DNA from: Gemmatimonadota bacterium
GTDB lineage: Bacteria > Gemmatimonadota > Gemmatimonadetes > Gemmatimonadales > Gemmatimonadaceae
Length of the DNA stretch: 64,000 bases
NCBI GenBank assembly: GCA_028287305.1
Contig: JAQBPX010000034.1
Coordinates: 62,001 to 126,000 of the forward strand
Direction: 5' to 3'
Of this stretch, positions 56,291-64,000 are shown in pieces (the stretch's first letter is position 1; each line of letters opens with the position of its first letter). The translations under genes and the position numbers were made by a program. The notes beneath the pieces are model-generated. The model was given only the letters and a program-made list of their open reading frames with translations. It was not told the origin of the DNA and searched no databases.

Positions 56291-57403
56291 GTGCTGTACG
56301 GGATGGGCAGCGACGCGCCATATGCGCAGTCGCTGCCCCTCGTCGTTTCGGAGATCGATGTCGGCGAGCCGGGTCCCGGTGAGGTGCTGGTCGAAGTCGC
56401 AGCGGCCGGCCTCTGTCACTCCGACCTCTCGGTGATCGACGGCTCGCGCCCACGCGTGATGCCGATGGTGATGGGGCACGAAGCGAGCGGCGTGGTCCGC
56501 GACGTCGGCGCCGGCGTTGCCGGACTCGCGGTGGGCGACCACGTCGTGTTCTCCTTCGTGCCGGCGTGCGGACATTGCCTGCCGTGCGCCAGTGGGCGCC
56601 CCGCACTCTGCGAGCCTGGCGCGCGCGCCAACGTCGCTGGCTCGCTGCTCGGCGGCGCGCGCCGCTTTCGCGATGCGGCCGGCCTCGAGCTGCACCACCA
56701 CCTTGGCGTGTCGGCGTTCTCCGAGCTCACCGTGGTGTCGCAGGAATCGGTGGTGAAGATCGACGCGAGCCTGCCGCTGCACATCGCCGCGCTCTTCGGC
56801 TGCGCGGTGATGACTGGCGTTGGCGCAGTGGTCAACACCGCGCGCGTGGAGCCCGGCAGCAGCGTGGTGGTATTCGGGATGGGAGGCGTGGGACTGAGCG
56901 CGGTGATGGGCGCTCGCGCGGCGGGAGCGCATCCGGTGATCGCGGTGGATCCGCTCGCCGCCAAGCGCGCGCTGGCGCTCGAGTGTGGCGCGAGCCACGC
57001 CCTCGACGGCGCGGAGCCGGACATCGTGGCAGCCATTCGCGAGATCACGGCGGGCGGCGCGGACTACGCGTTCGAGGGCGTAGGCAGCGAGGCGGTGCTG
57101 GCGAGTGCGTATCACGCCACTCGGCGTGGCGGCACGACCGTCACCATGGGCCTTCCGCATCCGTCGCGGCAGTTCGCGGTCTCCGCGGTGAGCCTGGTGG
57201 TGGAGGAGCGCACCGTGAAGGGATCCTACATGGGCTCCGCGGTGCCGGTGCGCGACATCCCGCGCTACATCGCCATGCACCAGGCTGGGTTACTACCCGT
57301 GGAACGGCTGCTCACGCGCACGCTGTCGCTCGACGAGATCAATGGAGCGTTCGACGCGCTGGCGCGCGGTGAGGCGGTGCGACAGGTGGTGCGCTTCCGC
57401 TGA
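56291..57403 (+). CDS. Zinc-dependent alcohol dehydrogenase, class III-like
   Basis: 370 residues from GTG 56291. Catalytic zinc ligands are in GLCHSDLS and GHEASGVV, and the four structural-zinc Cys in CGHCLPCASGRPALC. GMGGVGLSAVMGA is the NAD-binding Rossmann turn. It oxidises an alcohol or a thiol-aldehyde adduct; the substrate is unclear. Translating further upstream gives KSRAAVLYG, the usual start of this family after Met. The codon before it is CTG 56273, overlapping the preceding stop as CTGA. The true start is probably that CTG. Confidence 0.88.
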   Translation: MLYGMGSDAPYAQSLPLVVSEIDVGEPGPGEVLVEVAAAGLCHSDLSVIDGSRPRVMPMVMGHEASGVVRDVGAGVAGLAVGDHVVFSFVPACGHCLPCASGRPALCEPGARANVAGSLLGGARRFRDAAGLELHHHLGVSAFSELTVVSQESVVKIDASLPLHIAALFGCAVMTGVGAVVNTARVEPGSSVVVFGMGGVGLSAVMGARAAGAHPVIAVDPLAAKRALALECGASHALDGAEPDIVAAIREITAGGADYAFEGVGSEAVLASAYHATRRGGTTVTMGLPHPSRQFAVSAVSLVVEERTVKGSYMGSAVPVRDIPRYIAMHQAGLLPVERLLTRTLSLDEINGAFDALARGEAVRQVVRFR

Positions 57404-57416
57404 GCTGCTCGCGCGA

Positions 57417-57452
57417 TTGGCGCGCGCCGGGAGCCCGCGCTACAATAGCCCG
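57417..57452 (+). promoter_or_regulatory. Promoter of the WG-repeat lipoprotein gene
   Basis: TTGGCG (57417-57422), 18-base spacer, TACAAT (57441-57446), AGCCCG, ATG 57453. The 6-base gap predicts a leaderless message. Confidence 0.6.
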
Positions 57453-58037
57453 ATGAAAGCCCTTCTCGCGGTGCTGGCGCTGGTGCTGGTGCTGGTGCTC
57501 GCGCTCGCGTGCGCCGATCCCGCCGCGCGGCCGGCGACCGCTGCTGCAACGCACGACACCGCTGCGGACACCGCGGCGGTTGCCGTGACCGAGGCGGCCT
57601 GCGAGGCCCAGGCAGGGAGGCCCGCCGCCGCGTATCCCGGCCGCCGCGTATTCGAGGACACGCTCACCGGCATGAAGGGCTATCGCAACGCCAGGGGCGC
57701 GGTGGTTATCCCGGCGCGTTATGTCGCCGCGTATGAATTCGGGAGTGGCGGCGTGGCCGCGGTGATCGACGGCACGACACCCTTCGCATTCATCGACAGT
57801 TCAGGCCGCGTGATTGCGCGTGCCTACGCGATGGACAATGGGCCGGACTACTTCCAGGAGAACAGGGCGCGCATTCTGGCCGGTGACAGGGTCGGCTACA
57901 TCGACCCTCGCGGACGCATCGTGATCGCGCCGCGCTTCGAGCGCGCGCTGAGCTTCTGTCACGGCACGGCCGAGGTGTGGGAGCATGGCACCCGCTTCTC
58001 GATCGACTCGCTCGGCACGAGGCTTCCTCCCGCATGA
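57453..58037 (+). CDS. WG-repeat-like lipoprotein
   Basis: 194 residues. The signal MKALLAVLALVLVLVLALAC ends in a lipobox Cys. After a Thr/Ala-rich linker come WG/KWG-type repeats: GYRNARGAVVIPARYVAAYEFGSGGVAAV, FAFIDSSGRVIA, and VGYIDPRGRIVIAPRFERALSF. Such repeats form beta modules of unknown binding role. The ATGA overlap with the next membrane gene implies a joint function at the envelope. Confidence 0.7.
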   Translation: MKALLAVLALVLVLVLALACADPAARPATAAATHDTAADTAAVAVTEAACEAQAGRPAAAYPGRRVFEDTLTGMKGYRNARGAVVIPARYVAAYEFGSGGVAAVIDGTTPFAFIDSSGRVIARAYAMDNGPDYFQENRARILAGDRVGYIDPRGRIVIAPRFERALSFCHGTAEVWEHGTRFSIDSLGTRLPPA

Positions 58038-59038
58038 TCCTCTTCATCCTGCTCGGCCTTTTTGTGCTGGCGTTCTTCGCCTTCTGCATCTGGATGCAGA
58101 ACACCGAGACGCCCGTCGAGGGCGCCACGGTGGCGAAGTGGTTGATGAGCGGCGTGGTGCTCGCGCTGTTCGTGATGGCGTGCGCGGTGGTGAAGGGACC
58201 CATTCGCCTCATCCTCACTGGCGTCCACGCACCGGCAGTCGTGGTGGGGATGGCGAAGTCCGCAGGCGCCGCTGACCAGGATTCCCTGCTGTCGCCGGTC
58301 TTCGAGTTCATCACGGCGACCGGCGATCGCGTGAAGGGACAGAGTCGTACCTTCGCGCCAACGCCGTCGGCGCAGGTGGGCGACTCGGTGGCCATCGTCT
58401 ACGACGCAGCCGCGCCAGCGGACACGCAGCTGCTTGCGTGGGGCGAACTGCGCTTCTTCGTGTTCATGCTGGCCTTCATCGCCTTCGTGCTCACCACGTG
58501 GATGGCCGCGATGCTCGTGTCGGGCGACCACTCGCTGGACGACCCGCTAGGCATTCTTCCACGCGTTGGGCGCCGCCTTCGCCTCGATCCATTCCGGTTT
58601 CCGGTGTTGTTCATCCTCTCGCTGGTCATTCCGGCCTGCGGCGTGGGGACCTACGTGCTGGTGAACCGGGCGATCGAGCTCCGCGCCGATGGACTCGGCG
58701 CACTGGGACGCGTGGTGACGCTCGAGCAGCGCGGCTCGCGAAGCGGCAATGGCAGCATCTCCCCGGGCACCTTCGCCTTCGTTACCTACCAGGACCGGTC
58801 GGGCGCCGCGCACACGATTCGCCGCTCGGCCGCCTGGCCACTCTCCCGCCTGGGCGTCGGCGATGCCGTGCGCGTGCTGTATCCGCCCAGGCACCCTGCG
58901 CTCGGCGTGGTGGACAGCTGGGACGAGCTCTACCTGGTGCCGTCGTTCTTCGGCCTGATGGCGCTCGCGTTCTGCATACTGCTGGCGGGTGTGCTGCGCG
59001 GGGCCATCAGGCTGTCACCGGGCCCTCGCGCGGCCTGA
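58034..59038 (+). CDS. Membrane protein with two DUF3592-like domains
   Basis: 334 residues from MILFILLGLFVLAFFAF. Hydrophobic segments at about 1-17, 38-55, 135-160, 190-210 and 300-320. Two similar soluble beta-rich regions lie between them: one with VVVGMAKSAGAADQDSLLSPVFEFITATGDRVKG and VGDSVAIVYDA, the other with FVTYQDRSGAAHTI and VGDAVRVLYPP. These match the DUF3592 pattern. Function unknown. The start overlaps the lipoprotein stop (ATGA). Confidence 0.7.
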   Translation: MILFILLGLFVLAFFAFCIWMQNTETPVEGATVAKWLMSGVVLALFVMACAVVKGPIRLILTGVHAPAVVVGMAKSAGAADQDSLLSPVFEFITATGDRVKGQSRTFAPTPSAQVGDSVAIVYDAAAPADTQLLAWGELRFFVFMLAFIAFVLTTWMAAMLVSGDHSLDDPLGILPRVGRRLRLDPFRFPVLFILSLVIPACGVGTYVLVNRAIELRADGLGALGRVVTLEQRGSRSGNGSISPGTFAFVTYQDRSGAAHTIRRSAAWPLSRLGVGDAVRVLYPPRHPALGVVDSWDELYLVPSFFGLMALAFCILLAGVLRGAIRLSPGPRAA

Positions 59039-59079
59039 CGCTGCGATTCCCTCGCCGACCGCTTAATTTTCCGGCCTGC

Positions 59080-59162
59080 GCCCGGGTGGCGGAATGGTAG
59101 ACGCAGGGGTCTCAAAATCCCCCGCTCGCAAGAGCATACGAGTTCGAGTCTCGTCCCGGGTA
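59080..59162 (+). tRNA. tRNA-Leu(CAA)
   Basis: An 83-base gene with acceptor stem GCCCGGG / CCCGGGT (first pair G-U), D-arm around GGCGGAATGGTAGACGC, anticodon loop CTCAAAA giving CAA, a long class II variable arm (CGCTCGCAAGAGCAT), T-arm ACGAGTTCGAGTCTCGT and discriminator A. CCA is not encoded. The anticodon stem has a U-U mismatch next to the loop. It ends 4 bases before the stop of the convergent kinase gene. A TAATTT box about 12 bases upstream may be the -10. Confidence 0.93.
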
Positions 59163-59166
59163 TCGA

Positions 59167-61134
59167 TCACGCGGCGCGCGGTGCGTCGAGCACGTCCCTC
59201 ACCTTGCGGGCCAGCGCATCCGGTGAGAAAGGCTTCGCGAGGAAGGGCGTCTCCTCGAGCAGCAGCACATGCTGGATCGCCTCATCCGCATAGCCCGACA
59301 TGTAAAGGGCGCGAATCGCCGGTCGCCGCGCGAGCAGGCGCGCGATCAGTGGTGGTCCCTCGGAGTGCGGCATGATCACGTCGCTCAGCATCAGGTCGAT
59401 CGTGCCGGGAAAGTCGTGCGCCACGGCGCTGGCCGACAGGGGGTTTCCTGCGTCGAGCACCGTGTATCCAAGTCGCTCCAGTGTGCGTCGCGTCAGCTGT
59501 CGCACGCCGTCGTCGTCCTCCACGAGCAGGATCGTCTCTGTGCAGCGCGAACGCCCGTTGCGCGACGCGAGCGGCTCGAGGACCGGCGCACCAGCCACCG
59601 CCGCCGCAACGCAGGGAAGCCGGATGTCGAACACGGTGCCGATCCCCGACTCGCTCTGCACGGTGATGTCCCCCCCGCTCTGCCTGACGATGCCGTAGAC
59701 CGTCGCGAGCCCGAGTCCCGTGCCCTTGCCGACCTCCTTCGTGGTAAAGAAGGGCTCGAAGATGTGGACGGAATTCTCCCTGGTCATTCCCTCGCCCGTG
59801 TCGCTCACTCGCAGCAGCACGTACTCACCTGCCGCCAGCGGCATGCCGCCCTCCGGATTCGTGGCGCCGAGCGTGACGTTGGTGGTGCTGATGGTGAGCT
59901 TTCCTCCTCGGGGCATGGCATCCACCCCGTTCACGGACAGGTTCACCAGTATCTGTTCCATCTGTGTAGGGTCCATCTTGATCCAGGCTTCGAGCGCCCC
60001 GAGCGACACCGTGATCTCGACGTTCGCAGCAAGGAGCAGCCGCAGCATGGGCTCCACGGACCCGATGAGCACGTTGACGTCGAGGAGTTCGGGGAGGAGG
60101 ATCTGCTTACGGCTGAAGGCCAGGAGCTGGCGCGTGAGTCCTGCGGCCCGCGATCCAGCCTTCTTGATTTCCCGTACGTCCTCCCACGTGGCGGAATCCT
60201 CGGCCAGCTCGGTGAGGAGCATCTCGCAACATCCGAGGATCACGGTCAGCACGTTGTTGAAGTCGTGCGCTATCCCGCCGGCCAGCTGGCCGATCGCCTC
60301 CAGCTTCTGTGACTGTCGGAGCTGCTCCTCGAGCCGCCGGCGTTCGTCCACATCCATGGCGACGCCGAGCAGCCGAAGCGGTCGACCCTCCACGTCCCGC
60401 ACGAGCTTGGCTCGCGCCTGCACCCAGTGCGCACTGCCGTCGGGCCACACCGCGCGAAACTCCGCAGCGAAGTCGCTGTTGCCGGCGATCGTGCGGTCGA
60501 GCGATTCCTCGGCACTTCGACGGTCACCGGAATGGATCAGCTGGAAGAACGACGCCCGTCCCGCCGGCGTCCACTCGGGCGGCGCGCCAAAGAGCGGTGC
60601 CATGGATCCCGACCACTTGAACGAGTCGTCCGCGAGGTCGATCTCCCACACGCCCATCCGGGCGGCGGCGAGCGCGAACGAGGTGCGCTCCTCGTTCTCC
60701 TGCAGTGCCTTTTCCCGCTCGCGCAGCGCACGCTCGGCCACCGCGCGGGTACGCTGGGTCTCCGCTTCCCGGATCGCGCGCTCGACTGCCGGCGCGAGTC
60801 GATCGAGGTTCGACTTGAGCAGGTAGTCGGTGGCGCCGAGCTGCAGCACCCGAACGGCTTCCTCCTCCCCGATCGTTCCGGAGAGCAGGATCACGGGGAC
60901 GTCAGGCTGCGTCGCGCGGGCGGCGTGCAGCGCGCGAATTCCGTCATACCCTGGAACGTTGAAGTCGGACAGGACGAGGTCGAACGGCTCCCGCTCCAGC
61001 GCGGCCTCGAACGCCGTCCGGCTGTTGGTGAGCACGATCTCACAGGCGACACCCTCATCCTCCAGGCGATGGCGAACCATGTCCGCATCGCGCGGGTGGT
61101 CCTCCAGGTGGAGGATCCGGATGGGCGGGATCAT
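59167..61134 (-). CDS. Hybrid histidine kinase (REC-PAS-HisKA-HATPase-REC)
   Basis: 655 residues, cytoplasmic. N-terminal receiver (about 1-125, phospho-acceptor Asp57 in LVLSDFNVP), PAS domain (about 150-275: MGVWEIDLADDSFKWSG), dimerisation/phospho-acceptor domain with GGIAHDFNN, ATPase domain (VNLSVNGVDAMPRGG, DTGEGMTRE, GTGLGLATVYGIV), and a C-terminal receiver with Asp in LMLSDVIMP. The HDFNN sequence marks the family often feeding a separate partner. ATGA overlap with the upstream response regulator gene. Confidence 0.93.
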   Translation of the reverse strand: MIPPIRILHLEDHPRDADMVRHRLEDEGVACEIVLTNSRTAFEAALEREPFDLVLSDFNVPGYDGIRALHAARATQPDVPVILLSGTIGEEEAVRVLQLGATDYLLKSNLDRLAPAVERAIREAETQRTRAVAERALREREKALQENEERTSFALAAARMGVWEIDLADDSFKWSGSMAPLFGAPPEWTPAGRASFFQLIHSGDRRSAEESLDRTIAGNSDFAAEFRAVWPDGSAHWVQARAKLVRDVEGRPLRLLGVAMDVDERRRLEEQLRQSQKLEAIGQLAGGIAHDFNNVLTVILGCCEMLLTELAEDSATWEDVREIKKAGSRAAGLTRQLLAFSRKQILLPELLDVNVLIGSVEPMLRLLLAANVEITVSLGALEAWIKMDPTQMEQILVNLSVNGVDAMPRGGKLTISTTNVTLGATNPEGGMPLAAGEYVLLRVSDTGEGMTRENSVHIFEPFFTTKEVGKGTGLGLATVYGIVRQSGGDITVQSESGIGTVFDIRLPCVAAAVAGAPVLEPLASRNGRSRCTETILLVEDDDGVRQLTRRTLERLGYTVLDAGNPLSASAVAHDFPGTIDLMLSDVIMPHSEGPPLIARLLARRPAIRALYMSGYADEAIQHVLLLEETPFLAKPFSPDALARKVRDVLDAPRAA

Positions 61135-61619
61135 CGTGCGGGCTCGTTGGTTCGCAGGCCCTCGGGCACTTCGTTCACGACCGCCCAGAATCCCCCGACC
61201 TGCTTCACGGCGTCCACGAAGTCCTGGAACATCATCGGCTTCACGACGTAGGCGTTCACGCCCAGCGCGTAGCTGCGCACCAGGTCCTGCTCCTGCCGGC
61301 TGGACGTCATCATCACCACCGGAATCGCCTGGAGCGACTGATCACCCTTGATCTGTCGCAGCACCTCCAGGCCGTCCACCTTCGGCAGCTTGAGGTCCAG
61401 GAGGATGAGGGCTGGGAGTCCTTCGGGACGCTCTTCGAACGATGCCCGCCGGTACAGGTAGTCCAGCGCGTCGGCGCCGTCCCGCACGTGCACGATTCCA
61501 TTCGCAAGGTGGTTCTCCGCCAGCGCGTCGAGTATGAGCTCCGCGTCCCGCACGCTGTCCTCCACCAGGAGGATGCGACGGATGGACTCGGCCTCCGCGT
61601 GACGCACCCGGTCACTCAT
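61131..61619 (-). CDS. Single-domain response regulator, Rcp1-like
   Basis: 162 residues, one receiver domain only. Phospho-acceptor Asp75 (LILLDLKLP); ILLVEDS holds the acidic pair and VVKPMMF the conserved Lys. The pattern EDSVRDAELILDAL and the extended loop before the Asp resemble Rcp1, the partner of phytochrome-type kinases. Lacks an output domain, so it probably relays phosphate between kinase HK2 (upstream, 8-base overlap) and the hybrid kinase (downstream, ATGA). Confidence 0.9.
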   Translation of the reverse strand: MSDRVRHAEAESIRRILLVEDSVRDAELILDALAENHLANGIVHVRDGADALDYLYRRASFEERPEGLPALILLDLKLPKVDGLEVLRQIKGDQSLQAIPVVMMTSSRQEQDLVRSYALGVNAYVVKPMMFQDFVDAVKQVGGFWAVVNEVPEGLRTNEPAR

Positions 61620-63234
61620 GCGCCGCGCCCCCGAGGGCCAGCGTGAAGTAGAACGTGGCCCCTTCGCCGAGCTTGCCTTCCGCCCAGACCCGTCCGCCAT
61701 GCCGGCCGATCACGCGCCGCACGGTGGCCAGCCCGATGCCGGTTCCCTCGAACTCCTCCGCTCGATGCAGGCGCTGGAAGACCCCGAACAGCTTGTGTGC
61801 GTACGTCATGTCGAACCCCGCTCCGTTGTCGCGAATGAATAAAATTGCGCGCCCATGCTCCTCGCCGGCGCACCCGATCTCGATCACCGCTGGCCGCCGG
61901 TCGCGCGTGTACTTGACCGCGTTGTCCAGCAGGTTCGCCAGCACTTGCCGGAGCAGCGCGGCATCGCCCGCCACGCGCGGCAGGTGGGCGATGCGCCATT
62001 CGATCGCCCGGTCCCGCGTCGCCATCTCGAGGCGCGCGATCACTTCTTCCACGAGCGTGTCGAGCTCCACGTGCGAGGCGACGACTTCCGCGCGCCCCAC
62101 CTTCGAGAACGCGAGGAGGTCGTCGATCAACTCGCCCATCTCCACGCTGGCGTCCGTGATGGTCTGCAGGTACCGGGTGGCCTTCTCGGGCAGCTGGTCC
62201 CGCGTGATCCGTCGCAGCATCTCCACATAGCCGTGGATGTGTCGCAGCGGGGCGCGCAAGTCGTGCGACACAGAATAGCTGAACGCCTCGAGCTCCTGGT
62301 TGACCTCGGCCAGCTCCTGCGCGTGGGCGGCGTCGCGCGCCCGCTGGATCTCGCTCTCCTGGAGCGTCCGTTCCACGCGCCGCATCGCCGTCATGTCGCG
62401 CGCGGAGGCGAAGACGCCCTGGACGACACGCTCGCGGTTGTGAAAGGTGGAAGCGTTGCAGGACACCTCCGTGAGGGTCCCGTCCAGGTTCCGGGCGGTA
62501 AGCTCGTAATCTGCGACCGTGCCCGCTTCCAGGACCTGCTGGATGATCAGCGACGCGCGGTTCGAGTCCGTGAAATAGTTGCGGAATGGCGCGCCGATCA
62601 GCTCGTCGCGCGTGCAGCCTGTGAGGGCCTCGGTTTGCCGGTTGACGTCCGTGATGATGCCCCGCGGATCGATGGTCATCAACGCGTCGATGTTCGACTC
62701 GATCAGGGAGCGGGTGTAGAACTGCTGGTCGCGCAACCGCTGGTCCAGCAGTCGTCGCTCGGCCTCCACCTCATGGCGGGCGGTGTTGTCGGTGCCGACG
62801 AACAGGAAGCCGATGATCGCGTTGCCGGCGTCGCGCAGCGCGGTCACGGAGAGCATGGCGGGGAAGCGGGAGCCGTCCTTCCGGATCTTCGTGAGCTCGT
62901 AGATGTCTTCCAGTCCGTGCGCGGCCCGGAACACCATGGCGTCGAAGCCCTGCTCGATCGGCACCTCGAACTCGGCCCGCAGCCGCTGCGCGCGCGCCAC
63001 GAGCTCACCTCGCTCGTGGAAGTCGGCGGGGGTGAGGCGATCGACCACTTCCATCGCCGAGTAGCCCAGCATCCGCTGGGCGCCGGCATTGAAGATCTTG
63101 ATCACGCCATGGACGTCCGTGGCGATGCAGGAGAAGGTGGCGCTGTGAAGGATTGCGCGCTGCAGCGCCTCGGTCCCGGACGGGCCTGCGGCCACGGCAC
63201 GCTCACTGGCGACTGAACGGTGCGAAACGCGCAC
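61612..63234 (-). CDS. PAS-PAS histidine kinase
   Basis: 540 residues, soluble. Two PAS domains (about 20-150 and 180-300: ATDVHGVIKIFNAGAQRMLGYS and TIDPRGIITDVNRQTEALTG), HisKA with SYSVSHDLRAPLRHIHGY, and an ATPase domain with LANLLDNAVKYTRDR, DNGAGFDM, and GTGIGLATVRRVIGRHGG. The kinase core resembles those of bacteriophytochromes, although no chromophore domain is present. GTG start; a divergent esterase gene begins 112 bases away. Three-gene phosphorelay with the genes downstream. Confidence 0.92.
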   Translation of the reverse strand: MRVSHRSVASERAVAAGPSGTEALQRAILHSATFSCIATDVHGVIKIFNAGAQRMLGYSAMEVVDRLTPADFHERGELVARAQRLRAEFEVPIEQGFDAMVFRAAHGLEDIYELTKIRKDGSRFPAMLSVTALRDAGNAIIGFLFVGTDNTARHEVEAERRLLDQRLRDQQFYTRSLIESNIDALMTIDPRGIITDVNRQTEALTGCTRDELIGAPFRNYFTDSNRASLIIQQVLEAGTVADYELTARNLDGTLTEVSCNASTFHNRERVVQGVFASARDMTAMRRVERTLQESEIQRARDAAHAQELAEVNQELEAFSYSVSHDLRAPLRHIHGYVEMLRRITRDQLPEKATRYLQTITDASVEMGELIDDLLAFSKVGRAEVVASHVELDTLVEEVIARLEMATRDRAIEWRIAHLPRVAGDAALLRQVLANLLDNAVKYTRDRRPAVIEIGCAGEEHGRAILFIRDNGAGFDMTYAHKLFGVFQRLHRAEEFEGTGIGLATVRRVIGRHGGRVWAEGKLGEGATFYFTLALGGAAHE

Positions 63235-63345
63235 ATGGCTCCGGGATGAGAAACAGCAGTCCTACCGATCCAGGCGGAGCGGTCGATATTGGTATTGTCG
63301 GCCGTTCGTCCCAAACCTTTAGTTCCGCCGACGTACCAGGTGCTG

Positions 63346-64000
63346 ATGACTCGCCACATCCCACGATTCGCGCAGGCAGCAGGCCTCGCGCTCACGCTGG
63401 CCGCGTGCGGCGCCGGCGCCTCCTCGTCCGCGTCAGCGGCATCACCTCCCGCCGGCCGGGTCGACACCTTCCGCGTGACCATGCCGCAGTTCGGCGACCG
63501 TGCGCGCACGATTCGCGTCTACCTGCCGCCCGGCTACGCGCACGATGGCGAGTCGTATCCGGTGCTCTACTTCCAGGACGCGCAGTCGCTCTTCTCGCCC
63601 GGGGCCTTCGGCGACTGGCAGATGGACGAGGTGCTCGACCGCCTCGCCGCGCGGCGGCAGTTCGCGGGCACCATCGTGGTCGGCATCGACAACAGCGAGC
63701 ACCGCTGGGATGAGTATGGTCCCTGGGCCAACACCCACATGCATGACTGGGTGAGTGCGTCCTGGTCGCAGCCCACACAGGGCGGGGAGGCGCAGCGCTA
63801 CCTCGACTTCATGGTGGGCACGCTCAAGCCCGACATCGACCGCCGCTATCGCACGCGTCGCGATCGCGAGCACACGGCGATCGGCGGCTCGAGCATGGGC
63901 GGCATCGTCGCATTGTACGCCGGCATCACGCGCTCACGCACCTTCGGGAAGGTGCTCGCGATGTCACCCGCAGTCTGGTTCGCCGAGCGGGGCGGCCCGT
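63346..64000 (+). CDS. Esterase-family lipoprotein, 3' truncated by the window
   Basis: 218 codons of an unfinished gene. MTRHIPRFAQAAGLALTLAAC is a lipoprotein signal. The catalytic domain resembles the esterase D / enterochelin-esterase family (PF00756): VYLPPGYAHDGESYPVLYFQD, TIVVGIDNSEHRWDEYGPW, and the nucleophile elbow IGGSSMGGIVALYAG with Ser. The remaining Asp and His would lie past the window end. It is outer- or inner-membrane tethered. Substrate unknown. Confidence 0.82.
   Translation, partial: MTRHIPRFAQAAGLALTLAACGAGASSSASAASPPAGRVDTFRVTMPQFGDRARTIRVYLPPGYAHDGESYPVLYFQDAQSLFSPGAFGDWQMDEVLDRLAARRQFAGTIVVGIDNSEHRWDEYGPWANTHMHDWVSASWSQPTQGGEAQRYLDFMVGTLKPDIDRRYRTRRDREHTAIGGSSMGGIVALYAGITRSRTFGKVLAMSPAVWFAERGGP

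Noticed and set aside
1-64000. Mobile elements, prophage or defence islands
   Set aside because: No transposase, integrase, phage structural, restriction or CRISPR-associated genes were found on either strand.

Overview
The window is high-GC bacterial chromosome, almost fully packed with genes, from a diderm bacterium: it has lipoprotein signals (lipoboxes), an outer-membrane beta-barrel protein and periplasmic proteins. Gene content and high GC fit Gemmatimonadota or a close relative. That assignment is inference; no rRNA gene is present. There are no insertion sequences, phage genes or CRISPR arrays. It reads as core chromosome with a few unusual islands. Genes in a run typically join by 4-base NTGA overlaps (ATGA, GTGA, once TTGA, and apparently twice CTGA), so translational coupling is the main organising principle.

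1-11.9 kb (minus strand): one apparent transcription unit, truA, a transaldolase-like protein, an htrA/degP-type lipoprotein protease, purB, purC, psd, pssA, purS, purQ, a small zinc-ribbon protein, purL and purF. It combines purine synthesis, phosphatidylethanolamine synthesis, envelope proteolysis and tRNA modification. The transaldolase-like protein has lost its Schiff-base lysine.

12-25.8 kb (plus strand): a coiled-coil/GAF protein and trpD, then lexA on the opposite strand, then trpC, trpF, trpB, a HEAT-repeat protein, an HD-GYP protein, trpA, a membrane chemotaxis-like transducer, folB, folK, a YqeK-like HD hydrolase and a LytR_C-domain protein. Tryptophan genes are thus interleaved with signalling genes. 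The HEAT and HD-GYP proteins appear to share one N-terminal module.

25.7-46.6 kb: rlmN and an outer-membrane protein on the minus strand. On the plus strand, vanZ is followed by aspS, phoH, ybeY, two CNNM/CBS membrane proteins, meaB, a B12-dependent acyl-CoA mutase (large and small subunits in separate genes around a methyltransferase), a biotin-dependent carboxyltransferase, two AtuA-type proteins, an enoyl-CoA hydratase and a 55-residue membrane protein. A U32/RlhA-type protein and recQ follow. The mutase has Gln where methylmalonyl-CoA mutase has its substrate-carboxylate-binding Arg. The cluster may therefore process a different branched acyl-CoA.

46.6-59.2 kb: acyl-CoA dehydrogenase, an RNase E/G family ribonuclease with a roughly 300-base leader, rplU-rpmA, a small conserved-looking protein, two tandem amidohydrolases (one with no metal ligands left), a glycerophosphodiester phosphodiesterase, an ECF sigma/anti-sigma/Spy-like trio, a zinc alcohol dehydrogenase, a WG-repeat lipoprotein, a DUF3592-like membrane protein and tRNA-Leu(CAA).

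59.2-64 kb: a hybrid histidine kinase, a response regulator and a PAS-PAS histidine kinase (minus strand). Opposite them is a truncated esterase lipoprotein running off the window end.

Two themes recur outside the genes. Several unit-leading genes have a TTGnnn / TAnnnT promoter whose -10 box ends 5-7 bases before the start codon, implying leaderless mRNAs. At two coupled junctions the start-codon region is tandemly triplicated, with a 13-base unit at trpD and a 14-base unit at the first CBS gene.
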